Assembly: GCA_903912795.1 (NCBI GenBank)
Contig: CAIWIS010000237.1
Coordinates: 1-64,000 of the forward strand
Length of the DNA: 64,000 nucleotides
Reading direction: 5' to 3'
From: an uncultured Bacteroidales bacterium
GTDB lineage: Bacteria; Bacteroidota; Bacteroidia; Bacteroidales; Paludibacteraceae
Numbering within the stretch: the stretch's first letter is position 1; every line of letters starts with the position of its first letter. Made by a program: the position numbers and the translations under genes. Below are positions 1 through 8,779 of this stretch, in pieces. A model generated the notes under the pieces. The model was not told where the DNA came from. It saw nothing but the letters and a program-made list of their open reading frames with translations, and ran no database searches.

Positions 1-2
1 GA

Positions 3-101
3 TTTAATTTATCCCCAGAATATTTAGAATTAATTAATGCTGACAGGAAAAGGAATTTCCATGGCAAAAAAAAGAAAACTAAAAAAGAACATAAGAACTA
101 A
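3..101 (+). CDS. C-terminal end of an upstream gene (partial)
   Basis: A reading frame open from the window edge runs 32 codons to a TAA and ends in a Lys-rich tail. Its last 40 bases overlap the next gene. I see only the tail, so no function can be given. The overlap and the very basic C-terminus leave open that it is a chance frame. Confidence 0.35.
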   Translation, partial: FNLSPEYLELINADRKRNFHGKKKKTKKEHKN

Positions 102-585
102 ATCTCTTTACGCGGCAAATATGCCTAAAGTTCGTAGAGAATTTTTAGACTATGATCCTGAATATCTTAAATTTTTAAAAAAACATCATCCTGAAGAATA
201 TTTGTATTTAGCTCAATTTGTTGATGAATGGGTTGGTGCTAATATTCGTAAATCTAAAAAAACAGGAAGAGTTTTGCCTGGACATTTACATAATACAGCA
301 GAATTAGCTAAAGAAAGATATGATGCTAATAACAGACGTAATAACGATGTTTTAGGTGTTGCTAGAGCAAATAATTTAGCAAATGATGTAATTAATGAAT
401 TACAAAGAAATGACGGATGGTATATCACTGATACCAATTTAACTGAAAATGCACTAATAAGTGAAATTGAAGAAAAGAATAATGATGAAAATATTCTTTC
501 TAAGGAAGAATTTGATAAAATTAAAGATCAATTAAATCCTGAAATGCTGTTATTTTATTTAGTTCATTTTAATATTTTAGAATAA
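61..585 (+). CDS. Hypothetical phage protein, Lys-rich N-terminus
   Basis: A 174-residue soluble protein that I do not recognise. I start it at the ATG at 61 because AAAAGGA lies 6-10 bases upstream; an in-frame ATG at 37 has no such site. The first 15 residues are strongly basic (MAKKRKLKKN), then comes a helical, charged protein with an acidic C-terminal third. No membrane segment or Cys cluster. It is the only plus-strand gene at this end and converges on the minus-strand virion block. Confidence 0.75.
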   Translation: MAKKRKLKKNIRTKSLYAANMPKVRREFLDYDPEYLKFLKKHHPEEYLYLAQFVDEWVGANIRKSKKTGRVLPGHLHNTAELAKERYDANNRRNNDVLGVARANNLANDVINELQRNDGWYITDTNLTENALISEIEEKNNDENILSKEEFDKIKDQLNPEMLLFYLVHFNILE

Positions 586-906
586 TTTATCTAAAATGCC
601 TAATTGTTTTAAGCCTAATAAAATTGCGCCAATAGCGGTTAAAGTCCATATAGCAACTTTAATGCCTACATTTACCGCATGAACATGCGATTTAATTGGG
701 TTTATTTCTGCAAGAATTTCTTCTTTCATTTCAATATCAGCTTTAGTTAACATTTCAATACGTTCTTCAGCTAAATGTGTACGAAGAATATGTCTTTCTA
801 AATCTTCAGTATTTTTTTCATGCAATACTGTATGACGAGCTTGAACAATCTTTACTTCATTTAGATCTTCTAAAATTTTATCAATTTTATTCTCCAGATT
901 GCTCAT
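577..906 (-). CDS. Holin-like / XhlA-like small membrane protein
   Basis: 109 residues. The first ~75 are charged and coiled-coil-like. Residues ~80-105 form one hydrophobic segment (AIWTLTAIGAILLG), and the protein ends in LDKLF. A coiled coil followed by a single C-terminal membrane helix is the plan of XhlA-type haemolysin/holin-associated proteins, so a role in host lysis is likely but inferred. Its start overlaps the end of the 937-residue ORF upstream by 20 bases, so the two are probably translationally coupled. It is the last gene of the late block. Confidence 0.6.
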   Translation of the reverse strand: MSNLENKIDKILEDLNEVKIVQARHTVLHEKNTEDLERHILRTHLAEERIEMLTKADIEMKEEILAEINPIKSHVHAVNVGIKVAIWTLTAIGAILLGLKQLGILDKLF

Positions 907-3685
907 CTTGAATACCTTCAGTTTTTTTATATAATTTACGGAATTCAGGTTGTTGCATTAACCCAAATATTATAGCATTTTTAGAAATTTCATTTCTTCC
1001 AGCAGCTTCATTCAGAACTTTAACATATGCTGCGGCAGCAGGGTCAGTTTGAGTCATTTTTTGACCAAAAGCTTGTAATTCTTCTGGAGTAGACGTTGCA
1101 AGTTTTTTAGTGCCAAGTCTCATAATATCTTGAACCGTTTTAACGGTTTTACCTGCTAATTGAGCAGCATTAATACCTTTACCTACAACTTTTTCACCAA
1201 GTTCGGTTAAGCTAGTTGGTATTGTTTTTATTTCGCCACCTTTTTGAACAACAGTAGCTAAAGCTTTATCTTTGGCGGTTTGAATCATATACTTTTTAGT
1301 AGATTCGGCAGCTTGCAATCCTTGATTTTGTTCAATATATTTAAAAAGATCATCAAGTTTTCTTTGAACACCAACTTTATCAGTTCCTTGAGACATTTTT
1401 TCAATAAGATCAGCCATTGTATCTTGAATTGCTTGTGGTGAAGAAAGATTAAACCTTTCTAATCCAGGAACATTATCAACACCTTTACCTTTAGCTTCAG
1501 ATAATAATTTTTCAAGTTTTTCTATTTCAGGACTAGTTGGGGGGGTAGCTTTTGGAGGTTTAGTAGCTTTTAAAGCTTCTAATTCTCTTTCTTTCGTATA
1601 AAGCGGATAATTAGTGTATTCAGGAGTTTGGTATTCTAAAGCTTTTTGCAAGTCGCTTTCTAATTGAGCGATTCGTTGATTAACTGGTGCACTAATTTGT
1701 TCAGGCCCTGCAGCTTTTAAAGCTTCTAATTCTTGTTGTTTTTTATAAAGATCTAAATTTGTATATTCAGGAACTTTAGCTTTTTTAGCAACTTCTTTAG
1801 CAGCTTTTAATTTAGATTCTAATTCTAAAATTTCTGGAGGTAATTGTTTACTAATTTCCGGTTTAAAACTTTCAATGGCTGAAGTTTTTTTAGCCATTTC
1901 TTCCATTTCTTGAATAACTTTAGCTGATTGTTCAGGATCAAAAGTTGGTAATACAGTTCTAAGTTCTCTTTGTTTAGCCAATTCTTCAGCACCAACACCT
2001 TCTTCAGCTTTAATAGCTTTTAAGGTTTTAGAAACATCTAATCCAGTTTTTTCAATAGGCGATAAAATATCTTCAAGTTGATACATTGATGACCAGCGTT
2101 TATTAGTATTAGAAATAAGTTCAGCTAATTTAGGATCAGTTTTTGATAATTCTGAAAATTGTAATCCTCTCAAATTTTTATATCCAATTTTAGCTAATCT
2201 ACCAACTTCAGGTCTAGCATGAGTAAATAAATCATTTAATGAATTTTTTAAATTATTAAATCCTTGAACGCTACTATCATCATAGTATAATCTTAATTTT
2301 TTAGTAATAGATTCTACAGTTTTTGGATCAGTTATACCTAGTTCTGCCAATCCATTTTCAAAATCTTGAACAATAGGTTTAGTATCTAATTGAAAATTCT
2401 TTTGAGTTAATTGATCATCAATATTATCATATTGTTTTTTTAATACATCTTTAACTTCAGAAAGACGATTTTGAATTCTATCAGCTAATCCAAGTTTTTG
2501 TTTTTCTAATTCTTTGGCCTGTTGACTATTTTGGGCAATAAGTTTTTCTTTTTCTAAAGCGTTAGTTTTAGAAAATTCATTTGCAGCTTTTTCTAATTGA
2601 TCATCAATTGATTGAATATTTTTAGAATGTTCTTCAACCAATGCAGCTTTTTGTGAAGATAAAATATCGTCAGATTGAACTTTTAAACCAAAAACATCCG
2701 ACTCTAATTTATCAATTTTATCTTCGTGAAGCTTTTGAGCTTCAACTTTTTTATTCTTAATAGCATTGTCTAAGTTTTTATTTTCAGTTTCAAGTTTTGC
2801 TTTTAAATCTGCAATCTTTTTTTCATTCGCAATTTTATCAATATTTAATTGTTCTTTATGTTGAACTTTTAAACCAAAAACATCAGACTCTAATTTATCA
2901 ATTTTAGCTTGATAAGATTTTGCTGCAACATCATCGCTTGCATCAAGAGCTTTTTGTAAATTACTTTTTTCAACATTTATTTGATTTTCTAAATTATTAA
3001 CGTTTTTAACATTAATTGATCTTTGTGCGGCTTGTTGTTGAATTATTGGTTCAGAAATTTCTTCGCCAGCCTTTAAAACTTGACGATTTGTTTTTTCTAA
3101 AAAATCTTTATCTAATTTAACACCTTCTTTACCTTTAACATAAGCTTCTTTCATCATTTCAGGAATTAAAGTTTTTCCTGCGGTTGCAATACCTTTACCT
3201 GCTGAAGCCATCCCTTTATAAGCCCCTGCACCAAGTCCTATATCTAAAAATGGAGCTAGTGTCTGCGCAAGAGATTGTTCTTCAATTTTATATTCTAAAG
3301 CCTTTTTTAATTCTTCAGGACTAGAGATTTTTTTACTAAAATCCGAAATTTTAAATGAATTTTCTGCAGCAACTGGAATAGTGGTGTTTTTTAATGCTGG
3401 AATTTGAGCTAAAACTTCTTCTGAAGTAGGTGCAGCACTAGGTCCTTTAATTAAAGGGATAAGCGGATTTTTTCCAGCTAATAGTGAACGTATTGGAGCC
3501 ACAGGATAATCTAAGGCTGTACCAATTCCGTGTAAAATATCAGTGCCTGTTTGTATAACATCCGAACCAAAAGTTTCATATGGTTCACGAGTATCAACTT
3601 TAGGTGAAGTTTCTTTATCTACTGGAGCAGTTTCTTCCCATACTGGGGTAGTATCTTCAAATTTTGGTACTTCATTTTCAGACAT
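887..3685 (-). CDS. Very large coiled-coil virion protein (internal/ejection type)
   Basis: 932 residues from the ATG at 3685, which follows a GAGG site; a Met five codons earlier has none. The middle is one long Glu/Lys/Gln-rich coiled coil with internal duplications: KIDKLESDVFGLKVQ occurs twice about 60 residues apart, and PEYTNxxLYxKxxELEALKA occurs twice. The N-terminus (~residues 120-200) has Gly/Ala-rich stretches. Position after the tail tube genes and before the holin matches T7 gp15/gp16-type ejection proteins. No transglycosylase motif is visible. The role is inferred from order and composition. Confidence 0.6.
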   Translation of the reverse strand: MSENEVPKFEDTTPVWEETAPVDKETSPKVDTREPYETFGSDVIQTGTDILHGIGTALDYPVAPIRSLLAGKNPLIPLIKGPSAAPTSEEVLAQIPALKNTTIPVAAENSFKISDFSKKISSPEELKKALEYKIEEQSLAQTLAPFLDIGLGAGAYKGMASAGKGIATAGKTLIPEMMKEAYVKGKEGVKLDKDFLEKTNRQVLKAGEEISEPIIQQQAAQRSINVKNVNNLENQINVEKSNLQKALDASDDVAAKSYQAKIDKLESDVFGLKVQHKEQLNIDKIANEKKIADLKAKLETENKNLDNAIKNKKVEAQKLHEDKIDKLESDVFGLKVQSDDILSSQKAALVEEHSKNIQSIDDQLEKAANEFSKTNALEKEKLIAQNSQQAKELEKQKLGLADRIQNRLSEVKDVLKKQYDNIDDQLTQKNFQLDTKPIVQDFENGLAELGITDPKTVESITKKLRLYYDDSSVQGFNNLKNSLNDLFTHARPEVGRLAKIGYKNLRGLQFSELSKTDPKLAELISNTNKRWSSMYQLEDILSPIEKTGLDVSKTLKAIKAEEGVGAEELAKQRELRTVLPTFDPEQSAKVIQEMEEMAKKTSAIESFKPEISKQLPPEILELESKLKAAKEVAKKAKVPEYTNLDLYKKQQELEALKAAGPEQISAPVNQRIAQLESDLQKALEYQTPEYTNYPLYTKERELEALKATKPPKATPPTSPEIEKLEKLLSEAKGKGVDNVPGLERFNLSSPQAIQDTMADLIEKMSQGTDKVGVQRKLDDLFKYIEQNQGLQAAESTKKYMIQTAKDKALATVVQKGGEIKTIPTSLTELGEKVVGKGINAAQLAGKTVKTVQDIMRLGTKKLATSTPEELQAFGQKMTQTDPAAAAYVKVLNEAAGRNEISKNAIIFGLMQQPEFRKLYKKTEGIQDEQSGE

Positions 3686-3686
3686 A

Positions 3687-5279
3687 CTATTGACCCTCAT
3701 ATCTTAAGAATTTTTTAGTATTTTTATCAAAAATAGCTATTCTACCATCAGCAGTTTGACGTTTAACTTCGTTAGATTGTAAAGATTTTGATTCTTTTCG
3801 TTTAATTCCTGATTCTTGTTCTCCAGTATATGATTTTAATTCAGGAACTGCACTTAATGATGATTGCGGAGATTGAGCTATTGTATTTAATGCATTAATT
3901 TTAGCATTTACAATTGCATTAAATTCTTCAGGTTTATCATTTTTAAATCTATAATATTCAGGCAAACGAGATTTAATAATAGCATCAATGTCTGTCATAG
4001 ATTTAGTTTTTTGTTTTTCAGCTAATTTAGCATAATTTTTAACAAAATCTTGAGCTTCAACTGATTGTGGAGAATTTGTTATATATTCTAAAAATTCTGC
4101 AGTTCTACCTTTAAATGTGTGAGGAACTAATGCTTGTACCGAAGCTACGGCTTGAACATTTCCACCAGTTAACATATTATTTACGATACGAGCAACTTCT
4201 TCCATATCACGTTTATCTAATTTATCCATTGGTTTAGATTTAATTAAAGTTTCTAATTCAGTTGATGCCATTAATGAAGCAGCAGCTTTACCTAAACCGT
4301 TTCGAGTAGTTTTATCCATTGCGTCAATAGATCTACCCAACGCTTGTCCTTCTTTAGAAAGAGCTGTATCTAAAGTTTGTTTTATTTTTTCTTCAGATAA
4401 ACCCATTCTTTGAGCACCTTGTTCTAGTGCTGTTCGTTGATTAACAACTTTATCTTGTGCTACTTGAAGCATCTGTTGCTGATACGGAGTAAGTGCTCCC
4501 ATAGCTCCAATACCTTTAAATCCTAATTTTTGCAATTGAGCAGCAGACATTCCAGAAAATTGTTGATTATATTTATCTTCCAATTCAACATCTAATTTTC
4601 CTTCTTTGGTTGCCATAGCTTTAGCTGCTTGTTGTCTAGAAAATTTAGAAATATCAGAATTTGGATCAATCATTTGAACTTCAGTTTCTAATCCTAAATT
4701 AGCTTTACCTAATTGCATTTGTTGTTGCAAAGATTCTAATGGAGCTTGAGCTTGTTCTTTTAAAGCTTTAATTCCAGCTTCTCCAGCACCAATATCTGCA
4801 CCATAACCTCTAGCTAAACCTTGAGCAATTTGATTTGCTCCTTGAAGCATAGATAAACCGCCAAGACTTTGTTGATATTGTTCTTGAGCAGGTTTTAACT
4901 GTTTATAAGAATTTAAAAGATCTGCATATTGATCAGTTTTAGATTTAACTGCAGGTAATTCTTGAGGTAAAGATTCGGCAAATTGATTTGCTTCATTAAT
5001 TTCTTGTTCAATTATAGCATTATTTTTAGGTAAATTTTCTTCAGTAGGACTTCTTGGGAATTGAGCCATTGTATCAATTTGAGATTGTGGTGCAAGTTGT
5101 TTAGGAGCTTTATTTACAGGAGTTTCATCTTCTTCTGCTGGCATAAAAGCTTCAGGATCTTCTATTCTTAATTTATCTTCTTCAGCTTTTTCACGAGCAC
5201 GTTTAGCTTCTTCCGTATCTAATGGAGAAGCTATATTAGGTTGAAATTTAAGAAGATTTGAAAGAAAATCATTAGCCAT
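3687..5279 (-). CDS. Internal virion protein-like, Gln-rich
   Basis: 530 residues, rich in Gln, Ala and Lys, mostly helical, with Pro-rich patches in the first 110 residues. A Gly-containing stretch (SLGGLSMLQGANQ) near residue 140 recalls the amphipathic segments of podovirus ejection proteins. It lies between the gp14-like protein and the 932-residue coiled-coil protein, and its stop overlaps the following leader. Assigned as an internal virion protein by position and composition only. Confidence 0.5.
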   Translation of the reverse strand: MANDFLSNLLKFQPNIASPLDTEEAKRAREKAEEDKLRIEDPEAFMPAEEDETPVNKAPKQLAPQSQIDTMAQFPRSPTEENLPKNNAIIEQEINEANQFAESLPQELPAVKSKTDQYADLLNSYKQLKPAQEQYQQSLGGLSMLQGANQIAQGLARGYGADIGAGEAGIKALKEQAQAPLESLQQQMQLGKANLGLETEVQMIDPNSDISKFSRQQAAKAMATKEGKLDVELEDKYNQQFSGMSAAQLQKLGFKGIGAMGALTPYQQQMLQVAQDKVVNQRTALEQGAQRMGLSEEKIKQTLDTALSKEGQALGRSIDAMDKTTRNGLGKAAASLMASTELETLIKSKPMDKLDKRDMEEVARIVNNMLTGGNVQAVASVQALVPHTFKGRTAEFLEYITNSPQSVEAQDFVKNYAKLAEKQKTKSMTDIDAIIKSRLPEYYRFKNDKPEEFNAIVNAKINALNTIAQSPQSSLSAVPELKSYTGEQESGIKRKESKSLQSNEVKRQTADGRIAIFDKNTKKFLRYEGQ

Positions 5280-5291
5280 TATAAACCTCTA

Positions 5292-6293
5292 TTATCCACC
5301 AAAATCGCCAGAAGTATTATCACCAGGGGTCTTTACTTTTTTAGGACTGAATGCTCCTGCTAATGCAGTACCGACACCTTGTCCTATTGTACCCCACATA
5401 CCAGCAGTTTGTCCAGCTTGTTGCTGTGCAGCAGCAGCTTGACCGCCATATTGTCCAGCTTTAGCTCCAGCAAGTTGTAATTGATTTTGGAAATTTTGCT
5501 GACCTAATTGTTTATTATATTGTTGTTGTTGATTTAATAAACCAACATTCATATTTGCAAGTTGTTGTCTTTGTGCTAAATTTGCAGCTTGTGCTTGATT
5601 TTGTGCCGCAATATTCCTAGAAGCTACTTGTTGAGCATTTTGAGAATTCATTTTAGCGATAGCATCTCTAGCTTGAGCTAAATTAGATTGTTCACCATAA
5701 TCTTGTTGTCTCAACTGTCCGGCCATACCAGATTGTTGCTGTAATGCTTGTAATCTAGCTTGTTGCATAGCTTGAGCTTGTTGCATTTGAGCTTGTTGAA
5801 GCATATCTGCTCCACTTTGAGCGTTTTTAAGTTTAGCAATAAGTTCAGCTCCAGAACCAGCTTGACCACGTTGTGCCATTTCTTGAAGAATCTGATTAGA
5901 CTTAGCTTGTTCTTCAGAAGCTGCGCCACGACGAGCCATTTCAAATCCGGCAGTATCAGCAGCAGTTGGTTGACCTGTAGCAAAACCTGACATAGCTTCT
6001 AAAGCTTGCATTTGTTTTTGTCTAACTGCAGGATCTAAACTGATACCTTCCATTGCAGAAGGACCCATTTGCATAATTTGTTCAAGTTGAGGATCTAATT
6101 GTCCAGTACCTTGATATTGCTGAAGATTCAACATCATTTTTTCAGCGTCAGGTACTGACATACCAGAATACTGCGCTAAAGCTTGTGCTCTAGCTGCGTT
6201 AGCTGCATCTCTATCTTTTTGAGCTTGACTAGCTCCATATAAAGATGTACCAACTGTTGCTACTCCACCTATAATTGCTGCAGTTACTGGCAT
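5292..6293 (-). CDS. T7 gp14-like internal virion protein B
   Basis: 333 residues. The start at 6293 is set by GGGGAGG 6-12 bases upstream; it overlaps the upstream stop as TAATG. Residues 4-20 are a short Gly/Ala hydrophobic segment (AAIIGGVATVGTSLYGAS) followed by AQKDRDAANAARAQ. The rest is extremely Gln/Ala-rich. This N-terminus is typical of gp14-like internal core proteins that form the outer-membrane part of the ejection channel. Family membership is a recognition call; the channel role comes from T7. Confidence 0.65.
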   Translation of the reverse strand: MPVTAAIIGGVATVGTSLYGASQAQKDRDAANAARAQALAQYSGMSVPDAEKMMLNLQQYQGTGQLDPQLEQIMQMGPSAMEGISLDPAVRQKQMQALEAMSGFATGQPTAADTAGFEMARRGAASEEQAKSNQILQEMAQRGQAGSGAELIAKLKNAQSGADMLQQAQMQQAQAMQQARLQALQQQSGMAGQLRQQDYGEQSNLAQARDAIAKMNSQNAQQVASRNIAAQNQAQAANLAQRQQLANMNVGLLNQQQQYNKQLGQQNFQNQLQLAGAKAGQYGGQAAAAQQQAGQTAGMWGTIGQGVGTALAGAFSPKKVKTPGDNTSGDFGG

Positions 6294-6688
6294 TATAATC
6301 CTCCCCAAAAATGAACACAATTTTCACTATCCAGAGTATAATTATATTTTTTCAATCTTGTAATCAATCCTGGATGATTAGTAGTACAAAATATATGAGT
6401 ATAACCCATATCACGAGATATATTATGTAAATTATCAAAAATTAAATTCAAAGCCGAATCTCTAACTTCTTTAGAAACATTAGGATCAACTATTGGAAAT
6501 CTTATCATAGACCATTTGGTTGTCATAACTGGATATAACCACATTACACCAACAGGTTTATTATCTATTAATGCCATTATCCCATAATCACTAAGAAAAT
6601 CTTTAGTAATTACAGCATGATTTCGTTCTTTCCACCATGTAGAAACTAAATCATAATCTTTTTCGTAATTAAATAGTCTAGTTTCCAT
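6293..6688 (-). CDS. GNAT-fold acetyltransferase-like virion protein (gp13 position)
   Basis: 131 residues with GNAT character: KPVGVMWLYPV resembles the beta-4 strand region, and GYTHIFCTTNHPGLITRLKKYNY matches the usual helix-beta-helix end with its N..G....KY pattern. It sits immediately upstream of the gp14-like gene, where T7 has gp13. Many podoviruses have a GNAT-like protein here. Catalysis is not certain; it may be structural only. Confidence 0.6.
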   Translation of the reverse strand: METRLFNYEKDYDLVSTWWKERNHAVITKDFLSDYGIMALIDNKPVGVMWLYPVMTTKWSMIRFPIVDPNVSKEVRDSALNLIFDNLHNISRDMGYTHIFCTTNHPGLITRLKKYNYTLDSENCVHFWGGL

Positions 6689-6691
6689 AAA

Positions 6692-8320
6692 TTATTTAAT
6701 TACCTGTCCACCAGGATTGCCTGGTAATACTCCAAATTGATTTGCTGCAGTCGGAGCAACTCCGCCTAAACCTTGATTATATCCAGAAGAATTAATTAAA
6801 TTTAAATAATTTTCCAACATTTGACGAGTATTTTGTTTTTGAACATATCCAGTAGGATCATTTGTTAGCCTATGAGAATTAGGTACTGGGGTATGATATA
6901 ATTCTTGAATAATATTACCTAATTGAGATTGATTTTGAAATCCGAATTGATTTACGCCTTGGAATAAATTTGGATCATAATTAAATTTAGTTAAAGCTTT
7001 TTGAACATCGGCTAAAGTTTTTGCTTCAGGAGTATAACCTTCTAAAGTTGTTGCATTAGGTGTATTTAATGTTTTATTAAAAATATCAGCTTGAGCTTGA
7101 ATATCTTTTTGTAATTGTTCAGCATTTATTCCAGCTTGAGGTCCGACATTACCTGCTTGAGTAAAAGTATATTTTTCTGGAGCAATACCAGATAATTGTT
7201 GTAAAGCTTGAATTCGTTGTAATTCTTGAGCATTAACTACATCAGCAGAAGTTAAATCTGCTCGACCTTGAGTCATATATTGTTTATATGCATCAGGACT
7301 TTGTAAAACATTATACGTCCTAGTTCCTGCACTTAGAGCACCGGATTGTAACATTGGATCAATAATTGCTTTTTGTTTATCGGATAATGTTCCATATCCA
7401 TTAGTGAAAAATTGATTTAAAGCGGCATTAGATGCTGCATTTTGACCAGAAAGAGCTTGAGCTTCTTTACCTTGCTCGGTCATAAACTTTTCAGTTTGAC
7501 CACTTAAAGCCCCAGTCAATGCTTGTTGAGCTTTTCGTGCTTGAGAAGCTAATCCTGTATCTCCAGCAAATTCTTTAGCAATACCTTGTTCACCTTGGTA
7601 TGCTTCTTGAAGTCCAGTTTGTGCTTGACCCAATTTAGATTGTAATGCTTGTTGCTGTTGAGCTAATGCTTGAGGATTTGCAGTTTGTAAAAATAATTGA
7701 TCAAGTCTTTGTTGACCAGTAGAATATCCTGGTTGACGAATAGTTTCTTTAAGAGCATTAAAACGTCCAGCTTCTGTACCGAGACCAGCAATTTTTTGAC
7801 CCATTTGTTGATATTGATTTGAGGCTTGAGCTTGAGTTGTTTCAGCTTGAGATTGTAATTGCCCAGCATTTGTTGCGCCAGAAGTTAATTGCTGAAATCT
7901 TTGACGAGCAGCAGCATCCGCAGCAACTTTAGTCGGATCTTCTTCAACTTGTTTTTGAAATCTAGTAGCTTCACCGATACGAGCTTTTTCATCTCCAATA
8001 GCTTCTCGAATTTGACCAGCTTGAGTTGTAGCTTCTTTTTGGCTTTTTTCAATACCTTGACCAACTTGTTGAGCAACTTTTTGACCAAGTTGTTCGCCAG
8101 CAGGTTTATTAGCATTAATATAACTTTGAAGATTTGTAAAACGCCCTGAACCTGAAGATTGTTGAGCACCAGTAGAAAAAGCTGTAGTTCGAGAAGATGA
8201 AGGAATATTGCCTGGAGTCATAGCACCAGTTGATGACATAGGGCCTGGAGTTTGTGGCTGCTGCGCTTGTTGTTTATTCTGGTCCTGTAAACCTAAAGAT
8301 TTTTGTTGAATATCAGCCAT
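6692..8320 (-). CDS. Gln-rich virion-cluster protein
   Basis: 542 residues, Gln/Ala/Gly/Thr-rich and low in hydrophobics. The first 60 residues look disordered (QQAQQPQTPGPMSSTG). Amphipathic helices follow. No recognised domain. It is the first gene downstream of the late-promoter motif at 8334-8354 and begins the ejection-protein group. Probably an internal virion or tail-associated protein. Confidence 0.5.
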   Translation of the reverse strand: MADIQQKSLGLQDQNKQQAQQPQTPGPMSSTGAMTPGNIPSSSRTTAFSTGAQQSSGSGRFTNLQSYINANKPAGEQLGQKVAQQVGQGIEKSQKEATTQAGQIREAIGDEKARIGEATRFQKQVEEDPTKVAADAAARQRFQQLTSGATNAGQLQSQAETTQAQASNQYQQMGQKIAGLGTEAGRFNALKETIRQPGYSTGQQRLDQLFLQTANPQALAQQQQALQSKLGQAQTGLQEAYQGEQGIAKEFAGDTGLASQARKAQQALTGALSGQTEKFMTEQGKEAQALSGQNAASNAALNQFFTNGYGTLSDKQKAIIDPMLQSGALSAGTRTYNVLQSPDAYKQYMTQGRADLTSADVVNAQELQRIQALQQLSGIAPEKYTFTQAGNVGPQAGINAEQLQKDIQAQADIFNKTLNTPNATTLEGYTPEAKTLADVQKALTKFNYDPNLFQGVNQFGFQNQSQLGNIIQELYHTPVPNSHRLTNDPTGYVQKQNTRQMLENYLNLINSSGYNQGLGGVAPTAANQFGVLPGNPGGQVIK

Positions 8321-8332
8321 TTTACTATCCGT

Positions 8333-8354
8333 CCCTATAGTATAACTTGTTAAT
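8333..8354 (-). promoter_or_regulatory. Predicted late phage promoter (copy 1)
   Basis: On the minus strand the motif reads ATTAACAAGTTATA directly followed by CTATAGGGA, 13 bases before the next ATG. The second half is identical to the core and start of T7 RNA polymerase promoters. It is one of 13 related sites in the window. Confidence 0.6.
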
Positions 8355-8374
8355 TTTCCAGTCTTTTAGAAGTA

Positions 8375-8779
8375 TTATAATAATTCTAAAGTTAATCTAA
8401 ATTGACTACTAACTGGAATTCCGGTAACATTTAAAATACTTAAAATAGAACTATTAGTAGAAAATGATACAAATGGTGCTCCGGTAGGGTAAATACTCGG
8501 ATTTACTAGATTAATAGCATTTACACAGTTAATTCCATTAACTTTAGAACGATTTGTTAGCTTTACTTGAGGAGGATTTACAAGTTTTCCAGCAGAATCA
8601 GTTGTAATATCCACGTCGATAAGTTGTCTATCTAAGTTCTCAAAGTCTATACCACCATTTAAAGCTCTAAAGACTTGTTCGGTAAATTGATTATAAACTT
8701 TACCAATTTTACCAATACTATCCTGAATATCACTAGGAAAATCTTCAGTTCTTAGTTTTTCAGGAATACGGATTTTCAT
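8375..8779 (-). CDS. Small tail-associated protein
   Basis: 134 residues. The N-terminal 60 are charged and helical; the C-terminal half is beta-rich (GAPFVSFSTNSSILSILNVTG). Its start overlaps the stop of the nozzle gene. Small proteins of this kind are common next to gp12-like genes, but I cannot name a family. Confidence 0.5.
   Translation of the reverse strand: MKIRIPEKLRTEDFPSDIQDSIGKIGKVYNQFTEQVFRALNGGIDFENLDRQLIDVDITTDSAGKLVNPPQVKLTNRSKVNGINCVNAINLVNPSIYPTGAPFVSFSTNSSILSILNVTGIPVSSQFRLTLELL

Noticed and set aside
5711..8169. Leu/Asn/Lys-rich open frames inside the Gln-rich virion genes
   Set aside because: Produced by reading CAA/CAG-rich codons out of frame; no start signals.
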